From positions 124,001 through 188,000 of the forward strand of contig CAWVKS010000004.1 of NCBI GenBank assembly GCA_963930055.1: a stretch of 64,000 bases of DNA, read 5' to 3'. Shown here in pieces: positions 1-9,291 of the stretch. A program made the translations under genes and the position numbers. Position 1 is the first letter of the stretch, and each line of letters begins with the position of its first letter. Under the pieces are notes generated by a model that saw only the letters and a program-made list of their open reading frames with translations, made no database searches and was not told where the DNA came from. The DNA comes from Pullichristensenella sp963930055 (GTDB taxonomy: Bacteria > Bacillota > Clostridia > Christensenellales > Aristaeellaceae).

Positions 1-629
1 CGCACGCCGCGCCCGCGTCCAGCAGCGCCTGGCCGCAGGCGCGCATGGTCGCGCCGGTGGTGTATACGTCGTCGATCAGCAATACGGCGCGTCCTCGAAC
101 CTCGACGCCCGCCGCGATGGAACCGCGCAGGTTCTCCGCGCGCTGTTCGTGGTCGAGGCGCGCCTGCTGGCGCGTGTTGCGCAGCTTTGTCAGCGCCCGC
201 GCGTGCGCAAGGCCGAGGCGTCGCGCCACTTCCCGCGAAAGCAGCTCCGCCTGATTGTAGCCGCGCCTGCGCTCGCGGCGCGGGTGCATGGGCGTGGGCA
301 CGACCAGCGCCGTCCCCGGCACAGGCAGGGCCGCGCAGGCGCGCGCCATGTCCGCGGCCATCATGCCCGCCAACAGGCCGACCGAGCCGTATTTGAGCGA
401 ACGCACCAGCGCCGCGGCCGGATCCCGGTAGGCATAGGCGGCGGCCAGGCCCTCGAGCGGCGGGACGCAGGGCATGGCGCCATCGCCGCACCAGAGCGCC
501 TCAAGCGCCCGCACGCAATCGTCGCACAGCCAATCGCGCCCGCAGCCGCTCTTGTCGCCGCATCCCATGCAGGTGGCGGCGCGGGGAAACAGTAGATGGT
601 CAAACGCCCGCCCCGCGCGCCGAAACAGC

Positions 630-637
<8 letters not shown>
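1..637 (-). CDS. comF: ComF/GntX-family phosphoribosyltransferase-like protein, 3' end cut by window edge
   Basis: Member of the ComF family, cytoplasmic proteins with a phosphoribosyltransferase fold that in competent bacteria support uptake of single-stranded DNA; the exact reaction is not established. On the minus strand I read two cysteine pairs near the N-terminus (C23/C26 in CMGC and C38/C41 in CDDC), a probable zinc ribbon, then the segment ALVRSLKYGS and finally the PRPP-binding signature LIDDVYTTGAT around residue 186. The C-terminus lies outside the window. I place the start at a TTG (637) because the frame opens there; it overlaps the stop codon of psuG by 8 bases, so translation is probably coupled, but there is no strong Shine-Dalgarno sequence and the exact start is uncertain. 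It forms the last gene of a psuK-psuG-comF operon. Family assignment is firm, start is not. Confidence 0.85.
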
Positions 638-1543
<906 letters not shown>

Positions 1544-1547
<4 letters not shown>

Positions 1548-2467
1548 TTTCGTCCCTCCAACATCCTTTGTCGAAGCGCCCTTTCGCAGAGCGCGGGGTT
1601 GACAGTTTCCTCTGCTTCGGCGGCGAGGGCCGCGGCGGCGCTCCCGGCCAGGCAGCTCTCCTCCAGCCCCATGCCGCGCGTCCACGCCCAGGCGATGGCG
1701 GCGGTAAAGGCGTCGCCCGCGCCGGTGGCGTTTTTCAGGCGCGGCGCGAGGGAGGGGAGAAAACACTCCTGCCCGTCCCCGGCGGCAAACACGCCGTCCG
1801 GCCCGAGGGTGATGAACACGCGCCCGAGCCCCGTATCCAGCAACCGCCTCGCCGCCTCGCGCGCGCCGCCTTCGTCCGCGATGCGCGCGCCGGAGAGCAG
1901 CTCCGCTTCCATGCGGTTGGGCTTGAAGGCCTTCAGCCGCCCCAGCACGGGGCGCAGCCGCATGGCCTTGGCCGCCGATACCGCGTCGGCAAACAGGGGT
2001 ACGCGCACATTTTCCGCCAGGTAGAGGAGCGTTTCCCCGGGGAGGTTCGCGTCCAGCAGTACGGCGCGGCAGCGGTTTAATTCCGGCAGAATACTTTCAA
2101 AATACGCGCGGGTCTGGTGGCGATAGATGCCCATGTCGTTGACGGCGAGCGCCATATCGCCCTTTTCGTCGGCGATGAAGAGGTAGGTCGACGTGTGCTC
2201 ATCCTTGAGGCGCAGGCTCAGGGAAAGGTCTATGCCCATCGCGCGCAGCTGCCCCTCGATGCTTTCGGCGTATACGTCCCCGCCCAGCACGGTGCAAAAG
2301 CGCACATTCGCGCCCAGCAGCGCCAGGTTGCGGGCAATGTTGCAGCCAACGCCGCCCACGGACATGCGCACGCGCCCGGGGTTGGAATCCCCGGCGGTGA
2401 GCGGCGCATGGGAATAGCCGCCGATATCCATGTTCACGGAGCCGATGACCGTGATCGCGTCCTTCAT
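1544..2467 (-). CDS. psuK: PfkB-family pseudouridine kinase
   Basis: Ribokinase/PfkB-type sugar kinase of 307 residues. The glycine-rich N-terminal signature GGVGCNIARNLALLG and the C-terminal PfkB signature NATGAGDAFTAA (with the catalytic Asp in GAGDAF) are both intact. Substrate is inferred from context: it directly precedes psuG with an ATGA overlap, and PsuK phosphorylates pseudouridine at the 5' hydroxyl to supply PsuG. The family alone would also fit ribokinase or fructokinase. The start at 2467 has a GGGGAGGG ribosome binding site about 6 bases upstream, and a well-formed sigma-A promoter lies upstream. It is the first gene of the minus-strand operon psuK-psuG-comF. Confidence 0.9.
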
Positions 2468-2499
2468 AAGCGCCCTCCCCGTCCAAGCATCCTGATACT

Positions 2500-2528
2500 A
2501 TTTTACGTATATGCGGGAAAAATGTCAA
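2500..2528 (-). promoter_or_regulatory. sigma-A promoter for psuK-psuG-comF
   Basis: On the minus strand, TTGACA (2523-2528) is followed by a 17-base spacer and TAAAAT (2500-2505). The -10 ends about 30 bases upstream of the psuK start codon. The -35 matches consensus fully and the -10 at five of six positions. Confidence 0.75.
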
Positions 2529-2630
2529 TGAAATTTGTTAAATGTGTCGCCGAATTGTGGCGCGGGGAAGGGAGATGGTATATAATAAAGGCATATGCGC
2601 GGCAGTGAGCGCGCGGGGGAGGAAAGCAAT

Positions 2631-3545
2631 ATGGCAGCACCAAAGCTGGTCGTCATGGCGGCGGGCATGGGCAGCCGCTTCGGCGGGCTCAAGCAGATCG
2701 CGCCTGTGGACGACGCGGGCCACGTCATCGTCGATTTTTCCATTTACGACGCCCTGCGCGCCGGCTTCGGCGGCGTGGTGTTCATCGTCAAGCCGGAGCT
2801 GGAGGCGGACTTCCGCGCCACCATCGGCGCGCGCGTCTCCGGCCATATAGACGTCTTTTACGCGCACCAGACGCTGGACGCCCTGCCTGCGGGCTTTTTC
2901 GTGCCCGAGGGGCGGCAGAAGCCCTGGGGCACCGGCCACGCGGTGCTCTGCGCGCGCAAGTTCATCGACGGCCCCTTCGCCGTCATCAACGCCGACGATT
3001 TCTACGGCCGCACGGCCTTCCAGTCCGTCTACGATTTCCTCACCGCCCCCGGCGACGCGAATGAGCACGCCATGGCTGCCTACCGCCTGCGCAACACGCT
3101 GACGGAAAACGGCTCCGTCTCCCGCGGCGTCTGCCGCGTGGACGCGGGCGGTTACCTTTCCGGCATCACGGAGCGCACGCGCATTGAACAGCGCGCAAGC
3201 GGCGCGGCCTTTACCGAGGATGGCGGCGAAACCTGGCAGCCCCTGACGGGCGAGGAACCCGTCTCCATGAACCTCTGGGGCTTCAAGGTTTCCATCCTCT
3301 CGGAGATGGAGAGCCGCTTCGAGGCCTTCCTGCGCGACGAAGCGCCTAAAAATCCCCTGCGCGGCGAATTCTATCTGCCCAGCGTGCCGGACGCGCTCAT
3401 CCGCGAGGGCAAGGCGCGCGTGCGCGTGCTGCCCACGTCCGAGCGCTGGTTCGGCGTCACCTATCCTGGCGATATGGAGGCTGTGCGCGCCGCCATCGCC
3501 GAAAAGAAAGCAAGCGGGGAATACCCCGTTCATCTTTGGGAATGA
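2631..3545 (+). CDS. nucleotidyltransferase-family protein (sugar-phosphate nucleotidyltransferase fold)
   Basis: Protein of 304 residues with the N-terminal nucleotide-binding signature of the NTP_transferase fold: VVMAAGMGSRFGGLKQI near residue 5, where the G-x-G-S-R loop and following Lys bind the nucleoside triphosphate. A later NADDFYGRTAF segment provides the metal-binding Asp pair typical of these enzymes. This family transfers a nucleotidyl group to a sugar 1-phosphate or a related alcohol; the sugar is not readable from sequence. The immediate neighbour galE (16 bases downstream) suggests a role in nucleotide-sugar supply. The ATG at 2631 is chosen because GGAGGAAAG lies just upstream; an in-frame ATG at 2595 has no ribosome binding site. 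A TATAAT-like box lies at about 2581 but I see no good -35. Confidence 0.8.
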   Translation: MAAPKLVVMAAGMGSRFGGLKQIAPVDDAGHVIVDFSIYDALRAGFGGVVFIVKPELEADFRATIGARVSGHIDVFYAHQTLDALPAGFFVPEGRQKPWGTGHAVLCARKFIDGPFAVINADDFYGRTAFQSVYDFLTAPGDANEHAMAAYRLRNTLTENGSVSRGVCRVDAGGYLSGITERTRIEQRASGAAFTEDGGETWQPLTGEEPVSMNLWGFKVSILSEMESRFEAFLRDEAPKNPLRGEFYLPSVPDALIREGKARVRVLPTSERWFGVTYPGDMEAVRAAIAEKKASGEYPVHLWE

Positions 3546-3561
3546 AGAAGGAGGCGTGAAC

Positions 3562-4581
3562 ATGAACATACTGGTCACGGGCGGCGCCGGTTACATCGGC
3601 ACCCATACGCTGGTGGAGCTCCTGAACCGCGGGCACGATGTTGTCGTGGTGGACAACTACGTCAACAGCCATCCCGAGAGCCTCGACCGCGTGCGCGAGA
3701 TCACCGGCAAGACCTTCCCTTTCTACGAGGCGAACGTCTGCGACGAAGCGGCGCTTGACCGCATCTTCGACGAAAACAAGGTCGATTGCGTCATCCATTT
3801 CGCCGGGCTCAAGGCCGTGGGCGAGTCCTGCGCCAAGCCGCTGATGTACTACCGCAACAACCTGGACGGCATGCTTTCCCTCATCAGCTCCATGCGCAAA
3901 CACGGCGTCAAGCGCTTCGTCTTTTCTTCCTCCGCTACGGTCTACCGCTCGGACGCCGGCATGCCGGTGGATGAGGATTCGCCCCTGGGCTGCATCAACC
4001 CCTACGGCTGGACCAAGTTCATGGGCGAGGAGATCCTCCGCGACGTGGCCAAGGCCGAGCCGGACTGGTCGGTGGTGCTTTTGCGTTACTTCAACCCCAT
4101 CGGCGCGCACGAGAGCGGCAAAATCGGCGAGGACCCCAACGGCATCCCCAACAACCTCATGCCCTACATCACGCAGACGGCGCTGGGCCGCCTCAAGGAG
4201 CTGCACGTGTTCGGCAACGACTATCCCACCCCGGACGGCACCGGCGTGCGCGACTACATCCACGTCGTCGACCTGGCCGAAGGCCATGTGGCGGCCATTG
4301 AGTACGCGCGCGACCATACCGGCTGCGAGGCGTTCAACCTCGGCACCGGCGAGGGGTACAGCGTGCTGGACATCGTCAACGCCTTCGAGCGCGTCAACCA
4401 CGTCAAAGTCCCCTATGAGATCGCTGCGCGCCGCCCGGGCGACCCGCCCACGGTGTACGCAAAGGTGGGCAAGGCCGAGAATCTGCTCCACTGGAAGGCG
4501 AAACGCACGCTCGACCAGATGTGCGCCGATTCCTGGCGCTGGCAGTCCCAGAATCCCCATGGTTATGCAAAGGAGAATTAA
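3562..4581 (+). CDS. galE: UDP-glucose 4-epimerase
   Basis: Short-chain dehydrogenase/reductase of the extended type, 339 residues, the usual length of GalE. It shows the NAD-binding GGAGYIGTHT at residue 7, the SSSATVY segment with the active-site Ser/Thr, and YGWTK, the Tyr-Lys catalytic pair. GalE interconverts UDP-glucose and UDP-galactose using tightly bound NAD in the cytoplasm. The ATG at 3562 is preceded by AAGGAGG at a spacing of about 8; an upstream in-frame GTG at 3556 would sit too close to it. It follows the nucleotidyltransferase gene closely and lies just 3 bases before guaA, so these three genes probably share a transcript. Confidence 0.95.
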   Translation: MNILVTGGAGYIGTHTLVELLNRGHDVVVVDNYVNSHPESLDRVREITGKTFPFYEANVCDEAALDRIFDENKVDCVIHFAGLKAVGESCAKPLMYYRNNLDGMLSLISSMRKHGVKRFVFSSSATVYRSDAGMPVDEDSPLGCINPYGWTKFMGEEILRDVAKAEPDWSVVLLRYFNPIGAHESGKIGEDPNGIPNNLMPYITQTALGRLKELHVFGNDYPTPDGTGVRDYIHVVDLAEGHVAAIEYARDHTGCEAFNLGTGEGYSVLDIVNAFERVNHVKVPYEIAARRPGDPPTVYAKVGKAENLLHWKAKRTLDQMCADSWRWQSQNPHGYAKEN

Positions 4582-4584
4582 GCG

Positions 4585-5880
4585 ATGACCCACAACATGA
4601 TCGCCATCCTTGACCTCGGCAGCACCCAGAGCGCCCAGATCGCGCGCGAGATCCGCGCCCTGGGCCTGTACAGCGAGATCCATCCCAACGACATTGCCCC
4701 CGCGGCGCTCAAGGCGTTGCCCGGCGTCGTCGGCGTCATTTTGAACGGCGGCGAGAACCGCGCCGTGAACGGCGTGCCGGTGGAGGTCGATCCCGCCATC
4801 TACGATCTGGGGCTGCCCATCCTCAGCGTGGACTACGCCTGCGAGGGGCATCCCTCTGACCTGCCCGCGTGGCCGGAGAATGTGCGCGAAACGCTGGACG
4901 GCTTCATCGAGGGCATCGGCGTCGAGCGCAACTGGAGCATGGACAGCTTCATCGCCGACCAGGTGGAGCTGCTCAAAAAGCAGATCGGCCCCCGAAAGGT
5001 GCTCCTGGCGTTGTCCGGCGGCGTGGATTCCTCGGTCGTAGCCGCGCTGCTTCTCAAGGCCGTCGGCGATCAGCTCACCTGCGTACACGTCAACCACGGC
5101 CTTTTGCGCAAAGGCGAGCCGGAGCAGGTCGTGCGCGTCTTTCAGCAGGAGATGGGCGCCAACCTCATCTACGTGGACGCGGTGGACCGCTTCCTCGACA
5201 AGCTCGCCGGCGTCAGCGACCCGGAGCAGAAGCGCAAGATCATCGGCGCGGAGTTCATCCGCGTGTTCGAGGAGGAAGCGCGCAAGCTCGAGGGCATCGA
5301 GCTGCTTGGCCAGGGCACCATCTATCCCGACATCATCGAAAGCGGCACCAAGACCATGAAGGCGGTCAAGGCGCACCACAACGTCGGCGGCCTGCCGGAG
5401 GATCTCAAGTTTGAGCTGGTCGAGCCGCTCAAGTACCTGTTCAAGGACGAGGTGCGCGCCGTGGGCAAGGCGCTGGGCCTGCCGGATTCCATGGTCTACC
5501 GCCAGCCGTTCCCCGGCCCCGGCCTGGGAGTGCGCTGCCTGGGCGCGATCACCCGCGAGCGCCTGGAGATCGTCCGCGAGAGCGACGCCATCCTCCGCGA
5601 CGAGTTCCAGAAGGCCGGTCTCGCCGGCAAGGTCTGGCAGTACTTCACCGCCGTGCCGGACTTCAAGTCCGTGGGCGTGCGCGACCACGCGCGCTGCTTT
5701 GAATACCCGGTCATCCTCCGCGCCGTCAACACCGTGGACGCCATGACCGCCACCGTCGAGCAGGTGCCATGGCCGCTGCTTCTCAAGATCACCGACCGCA
5801 TACTCGCGGAGGTGAAGGGCTGCAACCGCGTGGTCTACGACCTCTCGCCCAAGCCCGTGGCGACCATCGAGTGGGAATAG
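4585..5880 (+). CDS. guaA: GMP synthase with internally deleted, catalytically incomplete glutaminase domain
   Basis: GuaA converts XMP to GMP using ATP and ammonia normally produced from glutamine by an N-terminal class I amidotransferase domain. The synthetase part is complete: P-loop LSGGVDSS around residue 145, VNHGLLRKGE, AQGTIYPDVIES-like GQGTIYPDIIES, HHNVGGLP, PFPGPGLGVR and the terminal KPVATIEWE. The N-terminal part is unusual. It begins like a GATase (ILDLGSTQSAQIAREIR, then GVILNGGENRAV), but where the GxCYGxQ nucleophile elbow should be it reads PILSVDYACEGHPSD and passes straight into the region that normally follows the HPE motif. About 90 residues, including the catalytic Cys and the Glu of the triad, are missing, giving 431 residues instead of about 510-525. 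I infer ammonia-dependent activity or a separate amidotransferase. The frame is intact and not a pseudogene. Confidence 0.92.
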   Translation: MTHNMIAILDLGSTQSAQIAREIRALGLYSEIHPNDIAPAALKALPGVVGVILNGGENRAVNGVPVEVDPAIYDLGLPILSVDYACEGHPSDLPAWPENVRETLDGFIEGIGVERNWSMDSFIADQVELLKKQIGPRKVLLALSGGVDSSVVAALLLKAVGDQLTCVHVNHGLLRKGEPEQVVRVFQQEMGANLIYVDAVDRFLDKLAGVSDPEQKRKIIGAEFIRVFEEEARKLEGIELLGQGTIYPDIIESGTKTMKAVKAHHNVGGLPEDLKFELVEPLKYLFKDEVRAVGKALGLPDSMVYRQPFPGPGLGVRCLGAITRERLEIVRESDAILRDEFQKAGLAGKVWQYFTAVPDFKSVGVRDHARCFEYPVILRAVNTVDAMTATVEQVPWPLLLKITDRILAEVKGCNRVVYDLSPKPVATIEWE

Positions 5881-5896
5881 GCAAAAACATGCGTTT

Positions 5897-5945
5897 GCCC
5901 CGAAAAGCGCTGATATTACGGCGCTTTTCGGGGCTTTTCCTTTTC
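5897..5945. terminator. bidirectional rho-independent terminator after guaA
   Basis: A perfect 14-bp stem (5897-5910 with 5921-5934) around a 10-base loop is followed by CTTTTCCTTTTC on the plus strand. On the opposite strand an A-rich plus sequence (5883-5887) gives a T-tract, so it can also serve the minus-strand kinase gene. It separates convergent genes. Confidence 0.85.
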
Positions 5946-6093
5946 AGTGCCGCAAAAAGGCTACGGGGAAGGCGTTTTTTATAGGCAACGGTGGTAGCGG
6001 GTTTCGCGGCCGTCGAGGGGGCCGCAAACAACTGTGTCTGCGCCTTGATCGCGCGGGCGTCTGTTTTCCGGGTTCTGGGCAAGCGCACGCCCC

Positions 6094-7335
6094 TCACAGG
6101 CGCGCGCGCATGCGTATCCGCCCCTCGCCGGCCTTTTCGGCGCGGAGGGCGGCGCGGTGGGCCTCGGCGATGGAGCGGGCGATGGAGAGCCCGAGGCCGT
6201 GGCTGCCGTCGCCGGTGCGGGCGGGGTCGAAGCGGTAGAAGCGGTCGAAAAGGCGCTGAAGGGGCAGCTCGTCCACGCTCCGGCAGTCGTTTTCCACCGT
6301 CAGGAGGGGGCGCCGGCCGCCACGCAGGCAGACGGCGATCTCTCCGCCCGCGTCGGCGTATTTCACGGCGTTGTCCACGAGGATGGCAGTGAGCTGGCGC
6401 AAGGCGGCCTCGTCGCCGGTGACGAACACGCCCGGCTCCACCTCCACCCGCAGGCTCTTACCGGCGCGCCCGGCGGCGGCGGAAAAGGCCAGGGCCGTGT
6501 CGCAGACGGCTTCGCTGAGGGAAAAGCGCGCTTCCTCGCCCATGGGTCGGCCCTCGTCCAGCCGTGAGAGCGCCACCAGGTCGTTGACCAGCTTCCGCAG
6601 GCGCGCGACCTGCTTTTCGATGCCCGTGAGCCACTCGTTTTTCTCCATTTCCATCTCCAACACCTCGCAGTTGGCGGAGATGATGGTCAGCGGCGTCTTC
6701 AGTTCGTGTCCGGCGTCGGTGATGAACTGGCGCTGCTTTTCCACGCTCTGTGCGATGGGGCGCACGGCGCGGCCGGAGAACAGAAGCGCCAGCAGGAAGA
6801 CCGCCAGACAGACCACCAGCGTTACCATGCCGGAGATGACGAGGAACTGCCGCGCCGTGGTCAGTTGCGTGCTGGCGTCGAGGAACACGACAAGCGTGCC
6901 CTCGCCCGTCGCGGCGACGCGGTAGCGGTAAACGCCCAGATAGCCGCTATCGGCCTTGTCCAGCGCCCGCTGCGCGTAGAGCACGGCTTCCTCGCTGGAA
7001 ACGGCGGCGATGGAATCGGTGTTGACGTCGAGCGCTTCGCCGCTTTCGTCCAGCAGCACGGAGAAGTGGCGGGTGATGAACGGCGTTTCCGGCGAATTGA
7101 CGTCCACGCCGCCCCAGTCCTGCTGGCGCGGGCCGCGCGGCACGGGAGGTGTTTCTTCGCCGTCCCCGGCGGGAAAATCGCCGCCGTTGTCGGCAAGGAG
7201 GGCGAGCATGCCGTCGAGCGTGGCGTTGGTGCGGGCGAGGAAAAGGCCGTTCATCAGCGCCACCACCGCCACCATCACCGCCACCACCACGCCCATGCAC
7301 AAGAGCACGAACTTTTTCCGCAGCCGCCGGATCAT
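6094..7335 (-). CDS. sensor histidine kinase (two transmembrane segments)
   Basis: Membrane histidine kinase of 413 residues. Order of parts: transmembrane helix at about residues 9-33, an extracytoplasmic segment of about 130 residues, a second helix at about 170-192, then a dimerisation/phosphoacceptor region with GHELKTPLT (His near residue 210) and an ATPase domain with DNAVKYA (N box) and GLGLSIARSIAEAH (G box). No clear HAMP domain is visible. It would phosphorylate the response regulator encoded immediately upstream, whose stop codon overlaps this start by 4 bases (ATGA). The divergent efflux/adaptor operon starting at 8170 is the likely target, as such MacAB-type operons are often run by an adjacent two-component system. 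The signal sensed is unknown. Confidence 0.88.
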   Translation of the reverse strand: MIRRLRKKFVLLCMGVVVAVMVAVVALMNGLFLARTNATLDGMLALLADNGGDFPAGDGEETPPVPRGPRQQDWGGVDVNSPETPFITRHFSVLLDESGEALDVNTDSIAAVSSEEAVLYAQRALDKADSGYLGVYRYRVAATGEGTLVVFLDASTQLTTARQFLVISGMVTLVVCLAVFLLALLFSGRAVRPIAQSVEKQRQFITDAGHELKTPLTIISANCEVLEMEMEKNEWLTGIEKQVARLRKLVNDLVALSRLDEGRPMGEEARFSLSEAVCDTALAFSAAAGRAGKSLRVEVEPGVFVTGDEAALRQLTAILVDNAVKYADAGGEIAVCLRGGRRPLLTVENDCRSVDELPLQRLFDRFYRFDPARTGDGSHGLGLSIARSIAEAHRAALRAEKAGEGRIRMRARL

Positions 7336-8006
7336 GCCTTTGCCTCCAGAGAATAGCCCACGCCCCGCGTGGCGCGGATTTCCACGTCCGCGCCCAGCTG
7401 GGCGATTTTTTTGCGCAGGTTGGAGACGTAGACCCAGACGATGCTCACGTCCACCTCCGCGTCCCAGCCCCAGACGCGCTCCATGAACTGCGATGTGGAG
7501 ATGATGCGCCGCGGCGCTTCCATCAGCATTTCCATCATCTGGAATTCGCGGTTGCCCAGCCGCACGCTGCGCTCGCCGCAGGAAAGCGTATAAGCGGAAA
7601 GATCCAGCGATAGCCCCTCAAAGGAGATGACCTCCGGCACCAGCCGCTCGCGCCTGCGCACCAGCGCCCGCACGCGCGCCAACAGCTCCGCCATGGCGAA
7701 GGGCTTGGGCAGATAGTCGTCCGCGCCGGCGTCCAGCCCCTCCACGCGGTCGGGCACCTCCGAGCGCGCGGTCAACAGCAGCACCGGCGTGCTCACGCCC
7801 CGGGCGCGCAGGCGGCGCACCACGCTGAAACCGTCCAGCTTGGGCATCATCACGTCCAGCACCGCGCCGTCGTAGTTTTTCGTCAGGGCGTAGTCCAGCG
7901 CCGCCTGTCCGTCAAAGACGGTATCGACGCTGTAATTGTGCTTTTCAAAGATCGTCTTTAGCGCCTTGGCCAGTTCACGCTCATCCTCGGCGATCAGGAG
8001 CCGCAT
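7332..8006 (-). CDS. OmpR/PhoB-family response regulator
   Basis: DNA-binding response regulator of 224 residues: N-terminal receiver domain with the acidic pair in AEDE, the phosphoacceptor Asp in VLDVMMPKLDG, the Thr/Ser in LLTAR and the Lys in LPKPF, followed by a C-terminal winged helix ending WVYVSNLRKKIAQL and RGVGYSL. Of several in-frame ATGs (8030, 8024, 8012, 8006), I choose 8006 because GGAGGG lies 7 bases upstream of it; at 8012 the spacing would be about 1 base. It is the first gene of an operon with the histidine kinase and faces the adaptor/ABC operon across a 163-bp region containing 11-bp-spaced direct repeats, the typical binding pattern for this family. Confidence 0.92.
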   Translation of the reverse strand: MRLLIAEDERELAKALKTIFEKHNYSVDTVFDGQAALDYALTKNYDGAVLDVMMPKLDGFSVVRRLRARGVSTPVLLLTARSEVPDRVEGLDAGADDYLPKPFAMAELLARVRALVRRRERLVPEVISFEGLSLDLSAYTLSCGERSVRLGNREFQMMEMLMEAPRRIISTSQFMERVWGWDAEVDVSIVWVYVSNLRKKIAQLGADVEIRATRGVGYSLEAKA

Positions 8007-8028
8007 GGCCATCCCTCCGTTCATTTCC

Positions 8029-8135
8029 ATTATAGACTACACCTTCGACCTTGAACGTGCCTAAAAGGTCAAGATTTTGTGAACACGGCCATTGTTCACG
8101 CTTCGTTCACGGCTTCCTTTAGTTCCGCTTTAGTT
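8029..8135. promoter_or_regulatory. divergent control region with two direct-repeat pairs
   Basis: Two direct-repeat pairs lie between the response regulator gene and the adaptor operon: GTTCACG-CTTC-GTTCACG (8094-8111) and TTTAGTT-CCGC-TTTAGTT (8118-8135). Each pair has an 11-base period, the spacing used by OmpR/PhoB-type dimers. On the minus strand a TATAAT (8029-8034) lies just upstream of the regulator gene without a good -35, which fits activator-dependent transcription. That the adjacent regulator binds here is inferred. Confidence 0.55.
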
Positions 8136-8169
8136 TGGCGTGCTAAAACAGTGGCCAGGGAGGCACGAT

Positions 8170-9291
8170 ATGGCAAAGCGAAATGGGGAAAAATGGATCG
8201 TCCGACTGGCGCTGCTGGCGGCGGCCGCGGCTCTCTGCGCGGTGGGCTGGGACGCGCTGCGGCCGCTGGTGATGGCCGAGACCACGCCGGTGTATGCGCA
8301 GTACACCGTTGAGACGGGCGACATCGAGACTTCGATGAGCCTGAGCGGTACGATCGAGCTGGTAAGCTCAGAATCGTTCGCCGCTACGGAGCGCACCACC
8401 GTGCAGGAGATTTACGTAGAGGCCGACCAGATGGTCTCCGCGGGGACGGAGCTTTTGCGGCTCGCCAACGGCGAGACCTTCACGGCCAACATCGACGGCA
8501 CGGTGACGTCGCTCAACGTTTCCGTCGGCGACGCGGTCTGGCCGCAGATGTCCATCGCCACCGTCGCCGATCTCAGCGATCTGCGCGTGGCCACCAGTGT
8601 GGACGAGTACGATGTGGAAACCGTCGCCGCCGGACAGCGCTGTTCGGTGACGGTGGTCTCGCTGGGGCTGACGTTTGAGACGGAGATCAAGCATGTCGAT
8701 CGCGTTTCCGCCTCGAGCGGCGCGGTGGCGAATTACACAGTGACCGCCGACATCGACGCGCCAGAGAACGTCCTGCCCGGCATGCAGGCCACAGTGACCA
8801 TCCCCCGCGAGAGCGTCACGGGCGTGAACCTGCTGCCCATGGAGGCGCTCACCTTTGACGAAGATGGCGCGCCCTGCGTGCTGATGGACGACGGCGCGGG
8901 CGGCTACACGCAGGTGGCGGTGGAGACGGGCCTGAGCGACGGCATGTATGTGGAGATCGCTTCCGGCGTGGAGGCGGGCGATACCGTCTATGTGCAGACG
9001 GGCACGCAGAGCGTGGAAAGCCGCCTGTCCCTGCAAAACCTCTACAAGGCGCTGTTCGGGGAAAAAACGGTCATCAACGACCGCGCCGGAGGCGCAGGCG
9101 GCAGTTTCCTGGCGGGCATGGAAATGCCGGAGGGTATGGAGTTGCCTGAGGACATGGAGCTGCCGGAGGACATGGAGCTGCCGGAGGACTTTGACGCTTC
9201 GTCCGGCATGCTATCCTTCGCGGAGCTGGGCGACAGAGCGACGGCGCCCGCAAATGGCGATGCGGAAGGAGGAAATGACGATGCGCAGTAA
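8170..9291 (+). CDS. HlyD/MacA-family adaptor protein of an ABC export system
   Basis: Membrane-anchored adaptor of 373 residues. One N-terminal transmembrane segment (about residues 10-30) is followed by a barrel-sandwich (lipoyl-like) half motif, a beta-barrel region with VLPGMQATVTIP, and a membrane-proximal part. No long alpha-helical hairpin is visible between the half motifs, as is usual in Gram-positive MacA-like proteins. The C-terminus carries three tandem copies of an acidic MELPED hexapeptide. MacA-type adaptors stimulate a MacB-type ATPase/permease and pass substrate or conformational signals outside the membrane. The ATG at 8170 follows GGGAGG at a good spacing; the frame opens earlier without a ribosome binding site. 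It heads an operon with three further adaptor-like proteins, an ATPase and a permease, and it closely resembles the broken adaptor at 12369/16504. Confidence 0.82.
   Translation: MAKRNGEKWIVRLALLAAAAALCAVGWDALRPLVMAETTPVYAQYTVETGDIETSMSLSGTIELVSSESFAATERTTVQEIYVEADQMVSAGTELLRLANGETFTANIDGTVTSLNVSVGDAVWPQMSIATVADLSDLRVATSVDEYDVETVAAGQRCSVTVVSLGLTFETEIKHVDRVSASSGAVANYTVTADIDAPENVLPGMQATVTIPRESVTGVNLLPMEALTFDEDGAPCVLMDDGAGGYTQVAVETGLSDGMYVEIASGVEAGDTVYVQTGTQSVESRLSLQNLYKALFGEKTVINDRAGGAGGSFLAGMEMPEGMELPEDMELPEDMELPEDFDASSGMLSFAELGDRATAPANGDAEGGNDDAQ

Noticed and set aside
3457..5688. 743-codon minus-strand open frame opposite galE and guaA
   Set aside because: Shadow frame; both plus-strand genes have all catalytic motifs.
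8948..9280. Upstream extension of the 9281 frame (Arg/Ser-rich)
   Set aside because: This part overlaps the preceding adaptor in another frame; the true start at 9281 has a strong ribosome binding site and gives a clean signal peptide.
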